From positions 216,479 through 272,814 of the forward strand of contig NZ_KE383850.1 of the NCBI RefSeq assembly GCF_000422485.1: DNA of 56,336 nucleotides, written 5' to 3'. This DNA comes from Paenibacillus pasadenensis DSM 19293 (GTDB lineage Bacteria > Bacillota > Bacilli > Paenibacillales > Paenibacillaceae). The notes under the pieces are model-generated. The model saw only the letters and a list, made by a program, of their open reading frames with translations. It searched no databases and was not told where the DNA came from. Below, piece after piece: positions 15,146-21,642 of the stretch (within the stretch, counting starts at the first letter, position 1; every line of letters begins with the position of its first letter). The position numbers and the translations under genes are program-made.

Positions 15146-16396
15146 TCAGGGCAGCTCGATATCGACGCTGCGGCTGGCCGCATTCCAGGAGACGGAGATG
15201 CCGAACGCCGCGGTCAGCGCGCGGATCGGCACGTAGGTCAGCCCGTCGCGCAGAATCGGCTGCAGCTCCGGAGCGGCGAGCTTGCCGTCGATCCACAGCT
15301 GCGGGAAGGAGTAGGCGCCCTTGCGCGGAGCGGGCGGCTCGGAGCGGATGAGCGCGCTCCACGACGCCTTGTCCCAGACGACGGACTTGCCGGCGAGCTT
15401 GGCGATGGAGCGCAGCGGCAGCAGGGCGCGCCCTTCCCGCAGGATGGGCCGCAGCGCCGCGTCCAGCGCGGGCTTGCCGTCCACGGACAGGAACGGCTCG
15501 GCGGCGGGGAGCAGCGACATCTCCCCTAACGTTCGGCTGCCATTGCCTCCATAGGCGACGTATAGGCTGAGAGAACCTTTTGATTCAAGGAATTTCATCG
15601 TTCCATCCTTTGCTTTGCCATAGGCGGGCAGCGTGATGGAGAAGTCGTAGTAGCCGAATTGCTGCGTGCCTGTGCCGATCAGCAGGGAGTGGTCATAGGG
15701 ATAACCGGATGAATCCGAGGAGGAGGAATAGGTTTCGGCATTTGGCGTCCAATACACAAAGAGCTCCGGGGAGAAAAGGAGCGGATCATGTCCTTTCAGC
15801 CGAATCTTCTCTCCGAAGCGAGCGGTCGCGGGAATCTCGGCGATTTCCTCATTCCTGACGAACAGCGAGCTGTAGTCTTTCGACACGCTGATGTCGTCAA
15901 GCTGCAGGAAGGTGGAGCCGGATTCCAGGTACAGGCCGCCGGTCGAGCCGAAGATGGAGGCATCGCCCTTATTGGAGAAGGTCAGGCTGAGTCCATAGAA
16001 GAAGCTGTAAGGCGTAGAATCGAAAGCCTTGACGGGCTTGCCTTTCTTCGCAAAGGCTTGCACCATCCCGCAAACCTTCTTGATCCGCGCGGCATCCTCC
16101 TTGCGGGCTCCGTACAACTGGTCGTCGACGCCGCTTGCCCCGCCGATTAGCACCGACTTCAGCGTGCTCGGACCGCAGGACGCGGCCAGCTCCTTAAAGG
16201 AGGTCGCTGGCGTGGGAGAAGCAGTCGGCTTGACGGCCGCTGCGGGCGCTTGGGACCCTGCCGGCTCGGCAGCCGCTGCGGGCGTCGTAGCCGAGCCGGA
16301 CAGCAGGAGCACGGCGAGCAGCATTCCGAGCGCGCTGCGGCCGGCGCGCCTCGTTCCGAGGGGGGCTTTTGCATGAGCATGGCGGACAGGCTTCAT
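15146..16396 (-). CDS. Secreted protein with tandem copper amine oxidase N-terminal domains
   Basis: 416 residues. Signal peptide about 1-43 (basic start, then LGMLLAVLLLSGS, AAAAEPAG). A unique region of ~250 residues follows, with an Ala/Pro/Ser-rich linker first, then a domain I do not recognise (FKELAASCGPSTLKSVLIGG to the repeated Ser near YSSSSDSSG). The last ~115 residues are a stalk-domain pair: LSVDGKPALDAALRPILREG, LLPLRSIAKLAGKSVVWD and again ILRDGLTYVPIRALTAAFGISVSW. Likely cell-surface or extracellular; role unknown. Start at 16396 has AAGGAG. Next gene upstream (VOC protein) is 21 bp away on the same strand, so possible co-transcription. Confidence 0.8.
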   Translation of the reverse strand: MKPVRHAHAKAPLGTRRAGRSALGMLLAVLLLSGSATTPAAAAEPAGSQAPAAAVKPTASPTPATSFKELAASCGPSTLKSVLIGGASGVDDQLYGARKEDAARIKKVCGMVQAFAKKGKPVKAFDSTPYSFFYGLSLTFSNKGDASIFGSTGGLYLESGSTFLQLDDISVSKDYSSLFVRNEEIAEIPATARFGEKIRLKGHDPLLFSPELFVYWTPNAETYSSSSDSSGYPYDHSLLIGTGTQQFGYYDFSITLPAYGKAKDGTMKFLESKGSLSLYVAYGGNGSRTLGEMSLLPAAEPFLSVDGKPALDAALRPILREGRALLPLRSIAKLAGKSVVWDKASWSALIRSEPPAPRKGAYSFPQLWIDGKLAAPELQPILRDGLTYVPIRALTAAFGISVSWNAASRSVDIELP

Positions 16397-16417
16397 AAGC
16401 TCATCTCCTTTGATCGG

Positions 16418-16825
16418 TCATTCGGGCAGTCTCTGCTCCTCGGCCGGCGCGACGAGCTCGACCTTGATCCGGTCCGGATCCTCGAAAAAGAGGATGTACG
16501 TCCCCGCCCCGCCCGCATGGGGATGGCGGTCTTCATAGAGCAGGTTCATTCCTCTGGCGCGGACTTCGTCGGTCAGCCGGTCCACCTGCTCGCGCGAGGC
16601 GGCGTGGAAAGCGAGATGGTTCAGTCCGACCCGGGCACGGTGGTACGGCACGTCCAAGTATTTCTCTTTCGCTTGCACGAACACGAGGTAGGTCGAGCCG
16701 TGCTTCCAGCTGCGGCCCTCCGGCCATTCCTGAAAGGGCTCGTACCCGAGCTCGCCGAGGAACCAGCCCCAAAAGGAAGCGGACTTTTGCAGATCGGAGA
16801 CATATAGTTCGATGTGATGCAGCAT
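16418..16825 (-). CDS. VOC-family (glyoxalase/bleomycin-resistance-like) protein
   Basis: 135 residues, one complete vicinal-oxygen-chelate module pair. Metal-ligand positions look conserved: MLHHIELYVSD at the N-terminus, GLNHLAFH in the middle and RIKVELVAP at the end. Family members are metal-dependent lyases, dioxygenases or antibiotic-binding proteins; which one this is cannot be told. Start 16825 has AAGGAGAG in front. The 150-bp intergenic region to the divergent gene at 16974 holds a CCTTTA, four bases, TAAAGG inverted repeat (16886-16901) that may be an operator. Confidence 0.85.
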   Translation of the reverse strand: MLHHIELYVSDLQKSASFWGWFLGELGYEPFQEWPEGRSWKHGSTYLVFVQAKEKYLDVPYHRARVGLNHLAFHAASREQVDRLTDEVRARGMNLLYEDRHPHAGGAGTYILFFEDPDRIKVELVAPAEEQRLPE

Positions 16826-16973
16826 GAATTCTCTCTCCTTGGCGCTGTAGTGGAGCCTGAGGAGCGGGGCTCTTATTTTCCTTTCCTTTAGACGTAAAGG
16901 GAATGGAAAGGTTTCTGTGATCTTCCAAAATCCGGATGAACTGTGATAGGGTAGGGCGAGGAGGGATGCATCT

Positions 16974-17183
16974 ATGGATCTGGAGCGGGAAGTGCAGGAC
17001 TTGAAGCGGCGGGTCGAGGAGTTGGAGGAGCGGGAGCTGGCGACGTCGGAGCGGGGATATGGGCCGGTCGGGCGCAGGGACACCGGGCTCGGGGGTAAGT
17101 TTTTAATCGGCATCGGCATCGGCGCGGCCGTGCTGGTTCTACTTCTATTTACGATAGGCGTCATTCAGTTCATCCGCGTTTGA
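16974..17183 (+). CDS. Small membrane protein with coiled-coil N-terminus
   Basis: 69 residues. The first ~25 form a heptad-like charged helix (DLEREVQDLKRRVEELEERE), then a Gly/Arg linker, then one membrane helix (about 41-65). Start 16974 has AGGAGGG nine bases ahead. No family recognised. Followed at once by a terminator, so a single-gene unit. Confidence 0.7.
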   Translation: MDLEREVQDLKRRVEELEERELATSERGYGPVGRRDTGLGGKFLIGIGIGAAVLVLLLFTIGVIQFIRV

Positions 17184-17197
17184 GGAAAGAAAAGTCC

Positions 17198-17239
17198 AAA
17201 AGCCCATCCGGCGGGGAAACCCGTTTGGGTGGGCTTTTG
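17198..17239. terminator. Bidirectional terminator
   Basis: AAAAGCCCATCC pairs with GGGTGGGCTTTT. It lies between the small plus-strand gene and the converging CDF exporter gene and has A/T runs on both sides. Confidence 0.8.
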
Positions 17240-17297
17240 ACGCGGAACGGCAAGGCAATGGGCCTCGCGGCTGGACTCGGGGCGAATGCCGGAGCGA

Positions 17298-18464
17298 TCA
17301 GCAGCCGAGCTCTTCGTGCCGGACGCTGGAATCCTCGATCTGGATCGTGCAGTGGCGGATGCCGTGCCCGTCCCGCAGGAGGGCGATCGCCTGCTGCAGG
17401 ACGCGGCGGCTGTCGGCGTCGTCCTCGACGAGCAGATGGCAGGTCATGGCGTCGAAGCCGGAGGTGATCGTCCAGATATGGAGATCATGCACGTCGATGA
17501 CGCCGGGCAGCGACTCCAGCTCGAGCTGCACCCGCTGCGTGTCCACCGTCTCGGGAGCGCCTTCCATGAGGATATGGACGGTGCTTCGGAGCATGCCCCA
17601 GGCGCTTTTTACGATCAGCAGCGACACGAGCACGGAGATCGCCGGATCGGCCCAGTACCAGCCGAACGCCCACATCAGCGCCCCGGCCGCGATCGCGCCG
17701 ACCGAGCCGAGAGCGTCGCCGAGCACATGCAGATAGGCGCTCTTCAGGTTGACGTTGCCCTTCACGTCGCCCTGGCGCATCAGGAACCAGGCGCTGGCGA
17801 GATTGGCGAGCAGCCCGACCGCGGCGATTAGCAGCATCGAGCGGCTGGCGACCGTCGGCGGCTCCCAGAATCGGCCCCAAGCCTCGACGACAATGAAGAT
17901 CGCGATGGCGATCAGCGTCGCGCCGTTGAACAAGGCGGCCAGAATCTCGAACCGGCGGAAGCCGAACGTGCGCTTCGGCGAGGAAGGGCGGGCGGCGAAG
18001 CCGACGGCGACGAGGCTCAGCAGCAGCGCGCCGGCGTCGCTGAGCATATGGCCGCTGTCGGACAGCAGCGCCAGGCTGCCCGTCGCCAGGCCGCCGACGA
18101 ACTCCAGCACCATGATGCCGGTCGTAATGAGGAGGGCGATGAGCAGTCCGCGCTTGTTGCCGCTCCCGCCTCCGTGGAAATGACCGTGCCCGGCGTGGGA
18201 GTGGCCGTGATTGTGGGAGTGGCTATGGCCCGCGTGGGAGTGGCTGTGTCCGTTGCCGGAGTGGCTATGGCCTGAGTGGGAATGGCTGTGTCCGTCGTGG
18301 GAGCGGCTATGGGCAGAGCGGGCGTGGCTGTGTCCGTCGTGGGAGCGGCTGAGGTGGTCATGGTTGTGGGTTTGCCCTGGCTCTGCCTGCCCAAGGCTGC
18401 GCGTGCTTTCGAATGGAGGCGTGTCCTTTCCAACTCTGCGCCTTAGATCCGGTTCATGACTCAT
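17298..18464 (-). CDS. czcD: CDF-family divalent metal cation exporter with long His-rich N-terminus
   Basis: 388 residues against about 300 for usual CzcD. The extra ~100 N-terminal residues (about 30-105) are a His-Ser-Gly repeat of the HSHSGHSH type. Then six membrane helices with the transport sites LLSDSGHMLSD (helix 2; H-x3-D) and HVLGDALGSVG (helix 5), and a cytoplasmic C-terminal domain ending in TCHLLVEDD... Exports Zn, Co or Cd by proton antiport. Start at 18464 (another ATG at 18467) after AAGGAGG. The leader has a clear ArsR/CzrA-type operator; no such regulator gene is adjacent. Confidence 0.92.
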   Translation of the reverse strand: MSHEPDLRRRVGKDTPPFESTRSLGQAEPGQTHNHDHLSRSHDGHSHARSAHSRSHDGHSHSHSGHSHSGNGHSHSHAGHSHSHNHGHSHAGHGHFHGGGSGNKRGLLIALLITTGIMVLEFVGGLATGSLALLSDSGHMLSDAGALLLSLVAVGFAARPSSPKRTFGFRRFEILAALFNGATLIAIAIFIVVEAWGRFWEPPTVASRSMLLIAAVGLLANLASAWFLMRQGDVKGNVNLKSAYLHVLGDALGSVGAIAAGALMWAFGWYWADPAISVLVSLLIVKSAWGMLRSTVHILMEGAPETVDTQRVQLELESLPGVIDVHDLHIWTITSGFDAMTCHLLVEDDADSRRVLQQAIALLRDGHGIRHCTIQIEDSSVRHEELGC

Positions 18465-18489
18465 CATGAGCCTCCTTATCCCTTGATAA

Positions 18490-18511
18490 TATATGAGCAT
18501 TTGTTCATATA
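18490..18511 (-). promoter_or_regulatory. ArsR/CzrA-type operator of the CDF exporter
   Basis: TATATGAGCA, two bases, TGTTCATATA: a 10-2-10 inverted repeat with a single mismatch, matching the general form of ArsR/SmtB-family metal-sensor operators. The minus-strand -10 region (TATATT) overlaps it, so a bound repressor would block the promoter. The G+C content drops sharply here. Confidence 0.75.
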
Positions 18512-18614
18512 TTGAGTTTAGTTGAGCCGCCTCGTCATGTCAAGCCGTGAGGGAGGCTGAATAGAGAGTTGAGAACGGCGCTCGCCTGGAGAACCATGCG
18601 CTTCCCATTCGATG

Positions 18615-18757
18615 CCAACGACTCCTCAGACGCTTAGCCGCCCTTTTTTCGCGTCTCCAAAAATCGAACGACTCCTCAGACGCTTAGACTAGCAATTCGC
18701 CTCTTTCCGCATGTTTTTCCGGCGTTTTGGCATGGCTAAGCTCCTCGCGCGTCGTTA
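18615..18757. repeat. Dispersed 23-bp motif family, two direct and one inverted copy
   Basis: CCAACGACTCCTCAGACGCTTAG (18615-18637) is repeated 50 bp later (21 of its bases identical at 18667-18687), and an inverted relative lies at 18735-18757, reading CTAACGACGCG then CGAGGAGCTTAG. The same family, with 50-bp spacing and the same forward-forward-reverse order, recurs at 50469-50652. Conserved core: CTAACGA, then GAGGA, then CGCTTA. Confidence 0.7.
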
Positions 18758-19066
18758 GATTTTGAAGCTGTCCCATTTAGGGCTGCTAACGATCTGATTC
18801 GTCGTCAGCAGCCGTCATGTATCGACCGGAGAAGCCGCTTGCAAAACGGAGCGCCTTCCGCTGGAGCGAAGGTGCGATGCACGCGATCGGGACGAAGCGC
18901 GACGAAGAGGCCGGCATGGTTTATCGCTCGAATAGCTGCAAAAAAGCCCCGATCCAAGCTGCGAATCAGGGCGGATCGCAGCTGTTCGAGGCTGATTGCT
19001 CTTATGGCCAGGAGGACCGCGGCGCCATCCCCGCAAAGGCTCCGCACCGGGACATTCGCGCAGCGC
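18758..19066. other. Intergenic region without a supported gene
   Basis: From the czcD operator (18511) to the mqnD stop there are about 550 bp with only the dispersed repeats and a minus-strand terminator. Open frames across 18800-19180 on both strands have no ribosome site or codon pattern that would support a gene. Confidence 0.6.
18940..18972 (-). terminator. Rho-independent terminator of mqnB-mqnD
   Basis: On the minus strand GCCCTGAT pairs with ATCGGGGC (one G-U), followed by TTTTTTG. It lies about 95 bp beyond the mqnD stop. Confidence 0.75.
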
Positions 19067-20086
19067 TTAGCTCCGCAGCAGCGCCGGGTCGAAGTCGGGG
19101 ACAAGGCCCTCGCGGGCGGCGCGGCCGAGCAGCGACTCGACGGCGGCCAGCCCGTCCTCGCCGAGCGACCGGGTGAACTCGTTGACGTAAAGCGCGATGT
19201 GGGAACGCGCGACGTCCGGCGACATCTCTTGGGCGTGCTCGCGTACATAGCCCGCCGATTCGTCCGGATGCGCCCAAGCGTATTCGACCGAGGCGCGCGT
19301 CCAACGGGCCAGCGACTCGACGTCCATGCCGCGGCGGGCGATGATCGCGCCGAGCGGGATCGGCAGGCCGGTGTCGGCCTCCCACCAGACGCCCATGTCG
19401 GCCATGAGCGTCAGGCCGTAGTCGGGATAGGTGAAGCGCGCCTCGTGGATGACGAGGCCCGCATCGACGCGGCCGTCCCGGACGGCGGGCATGATTTCGT
19501 GAAAAGGCAGGACGACGATGCGCGGCGGCTCGCCGGTGATCTGCTGCGCCGTCCACAGCCGGAACAGCAGGTACGCCGTGGAGCGGTCGCTCGGCACGGC
19601 GACCGTCCGGCCGCTCAGCCAGGACGGGTCCATGCCCGGCGCAGCAGCGCCGACATGGGAGCGAGCCGCTCCGGCTGACGCGTCGGCCGACGGGCGTGCC
19701 GCTGCGCCGCTGCCGCCTTGCGAGCTCGCCGCAGCATCTCCGGCTTCTCGCCGATCCGTTCCTGCGGTCGGCTCCGCCGCGCCGCCAACTTCCGCCCGCT
19801 CCGCAGCGATCCGGCCGCCGCCGGCCGTCAGCACGAGCGGGCCGCAGCCGCGGCCGAGCGCGCCGCCGCATGGGATGAGGGCGTAGCGGTCCAGCACGTA
19901 GGGGAGAGCGGCATACGAGATCTTCATGACCTCGGGTCCTTCGCCGCGAGCGGCCCAGCCGTTGGTGACGTCGATGTCGGCGTACGTCACGTCGAGCTCG
20001 GGCGCGCCCGCGATCAGGCCGTGCGCCCAGGCGTGGAACACGAAGGTATCGTTGGGACATGGAGAATAAGCGATTTTCATCTTCAT
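19067..20086 (-). CDS. mqnD: 1,4-dihydroxy-6-naphthoate synthase-like protein (MqnD)
   Basis: 339 residues. Starts MKMKIAYSPCPNDTFVFHAW, the MqnD hallmark, followed by TYADIDVTNGWA and VMKISYAALPYVLDRYALIPCGGALG; the C-terminal half has SDRSTAYLLFRLW and the active-site His in VIHEARFTYPDYG. In the futalosine menaquinone pathway MqnD turns cyclic de-hypoxanthine futalosine into 1,4-dihydroxy-6-naphthoate. The protein is ~60 residues longer than the usual ~280: an Ala/Gly/Ser/Glu-rich stretch at about 91-155 interrupts the domain between LVLTAGG and LSGRTVAVPS. Start overlaps the mqnB stop (ATGA). Terminated at 18940-18972. Confidence 0.9.
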   Translation of the reverse strand: MKMKIAYSPCPNDTFVFHAWAHGLIAGAPELDVTYADIDVTNGWAARGEGPEVMKISYAALPYVLDRYALIPCGGALGRGCGPLVLTAGGGRIAAERAEVGGAAEPTAGTDRREAGDAAASSQGGSGAAARPSADASAGAARSHVGAAAPGMDPSWLSGRTVAVPSDRSTAYLLFRLWTAQQITGEPPRIVVLPFHEIMPAVRDGRVDAGLVIHEARFTYPDYGLTLMADMGVWWEADTGLPIPLGAIIARRGMDVESLARWTRASVEYAWAHPDESAGYVREHAQEMSPDVARSHIALYVNEFTRSLGEDGLAAVESLLGRAAREGLVPDFDPALLRS

Positions 20087-20811
20087 CGGATGTTCAGCAC
20101 CTCCGGCAAAATCGCGGCCGTCCGCTCCAGCGCCGCCAGCGCGTCGCCGATGCGCCAGGCGTCGCGGTCGCGCGGACCGACCGCGTTCGAGAGGGCGCGG
20201 ACCTCCATCGCCTCGATGCCGTGCATCGAGGCGGCGAGCGCCGCGCCGTAGCCTTCCATCGCCTCCGCCGCCGCGCCGGGCACCCGGCGCAGCAGCTCGG
20301 CGGCCGTCTCTCCGCTGCCCGTCACCGTGGACAGCGTCAGCACCGGCGCCGCTGTCGCGGCCATGCCGGCCTGCCGCAGCGCCTCGGCCAGCGCCTCGGC
20401 GACTTCGCGGTCCGTCTTCACGCGCCACGAGCCGAAGCCGAGCTCGTCCACGCTGGCGAAGCCCTGCGCGGTCTCCGCTCCGAGATCGGCGCATACGATC
20501 TCGGTCGCGACGACGACGGAGCCGATCGGCGCGGCTCCGGGGAAGCCGCCGCCGATGCCGGCGCTGACGACATAGCGCAGCGGCGGCCCGCCGGCGATCG
20601 CCAGCGCCGTGCTGGCTGCCGCAGCGGCCGGGCCGACGCCGCCGGCGACGACGATGTAGCGCCCGACCCGGCGCAGGGGGCCCTCCGCCTCGCCGCAGCT
20701 TTCTTCGGGGCAAGCCTTCATCAGGCCCCGCACGACGGCATCCCGCTCCGCTTCGACGGCGGCGACGATCAGGACATAGGCGGGCGGGTCGGGCAGGATA
20801 CGTTTTTTCAT
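20083..20811 (-). CDS. mqnB: Futalosine hydrolase (MqnB)
   Basis: 242 residues of the nucleoside phosphorylase/hydrolase fold: VLIVAAVEAERDAV at the N-terminus, RYVVSAGIGGGFPGAAPIG in the middle and AEAMEGYGAALAA followed by EVRALSNAVGPRDRDAW near the end. The last segment is characteristic of futalosine hydrolases, which release hypoxanthine from futalosine. Neighbouring mqnD in a translationally coupled pair confirms the assignment. mqnA, mqnC and mqnE are not in the window. Start at 20811 after AGAGGTCC, somewhat far (about 10 bases). Confidence 0.9.
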   Translation of the reverse strand: MKKRILPDPPAYVLIVAAVEAERDAVVRGLMKACPEESCGEAEGPLRRVGRYIVVAGGVGPAAAAASTALAIAGGPPLRYVVSAGIGGGFPGAAPIGSVVVATEIVCADLGAETAQGFASVDELGFGSWRVKTDREVAEALAEALRQAGMAATAAPVLTLSTVTGSGETAAELLRRVPGAAAEAMEGYGAALAASMHGIEAMEVRALSNAVGPRDRDAWRIGDALAALERTAAILPEVLNIR

Positions 20812-21070
20812 TCGGAATGGACCTCTTTCCTCGGATGTGCCGCCTGCCGGTCCTCGGGCCGCATAGGCGCGGCGAGGCCGGGGCAGGTTCGGCTGCTTCC
20901 TCTAACGATACTCCTGCGGGCTGCCGGATTCAAGGAAGCCGCGCGTCAGGACGGAAAACGGCGTGAGCGCGTGGGAGGCGGCGCGGCGCAAGGGAGAGGG
21001 GGCGAAGCGGGGGAGCATGCCGCATCACCGGCGAAAAAGAGGGCTGCGGCGGAGGCCGGATCAGCGGCGG
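20812..21070. other. Intergenic region upstream of mqnB and the AraC-regulator unit
   Basis: Divergent intergenic stretch of ~345 bp up to 21156. The right-hand end carries the promoter and operator-like site at 21071-21130. In the rest (A/G-rich, for example 20975-21060) I see no gene, no clear mqnB promoter and no repeat. Confidence 0.5.
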
Positions 21071-21130
21071 GGAAAATCGTGAAGTCGGCGAATGTTGAGA
21101 ATTGGCAAAGCTCGTCTTCCTGCGTATGGT
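21071..21130 (+). promoter_or_regulatory. Promoter with upstream regulator-binding site (copy 1)
   Basis: GGAAAATCGTGAAGTCGGCG then AAT (21071-21093) is followed nine bases later by TTGGCA (21102-21107), a 17-bp spacer and TATGGT (21125-21130). The upstream block is shared with the promoter at 24017-24078, at nearly the same distance from the -10, so it is probably the target of the regulator encoded at 21643. Confidence 0.7.
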
Positions 21131-21156
21131 AGCCTGAGAGAGGAGGATAGGTTAGC

Positions 21157-21562
21157 ATGGAGAAAAAAGCAAAGCGGAGCCTAGAGAGCCCCGGCCGGCC
21201 TCGTTCTGCCGCAACCGAAGCCGACGCAACCAAAGCCGACGTCGCATTGGCGCCCCCCCAAAACCGAAGCCGTCGCAGCCGAGTCCGCCGCCGCCTCGGC
21301 GACCCCCGCAACCGGAGCGGCCGCAGCCGAAGTCATTGCCGCATCGGCGCCCTCCGCAACCGAATCCGCCGCACTTGAGTCCGCCGCCGCCTCGGCGACC
21401 CCCGCAACCGGAGCGGCCGCAGCCGAAGCCACCGCCGTCTCGGCGCCCCCCGCAACCGAATCCGTCGCACCCGAGTCCGCCGCCGCATCCGCGCCCCCCG
21501 CAACCGCAGCCGCCGCGGACCGTCCCGCTCCGATCGCGCCTATGCTGCGCCTTCGCGTCTGA
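21157..21562 (+). pseudogene. Ala/Pro-rich ORF interrupted by a poly-C frameshift
   Basis: ATG at 21157 has AGAGGAGG eight to twelve bases ahead and follows a good promoter. The reading frame (MEKKAKRSLESPGRPRS...) is lost at seven C's (21253-21259). With one C fewer it continues to TGA at 21560-21562 as a 134-residue protein of repeated segments such as ESAAASATPATGAAAAE. Elsewhere in the same repeats the equivalent run has six C's, so a single inserted C is the simplest reading. It could be a slippage mutation, a sequencing error or a switchable gene. The protein would be disordered and has no signal peptide. Function unknown. Confidence 0.6.
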
Positions 21563-21642
21563 ATAACGGCCGCCAATCGCGCAAGCGCCGCGCCGTAGGG
21601 CCGCTTCGGGCTTCGTCTACCATGGCTGAAGGGAGGATCTTC

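Noticed and set aside
18817-19176. Plus-strand ORF opposite the end of mqnD
   Set aside because: No ribosome site, contains the mqn terminator and has no recognisable protein features.
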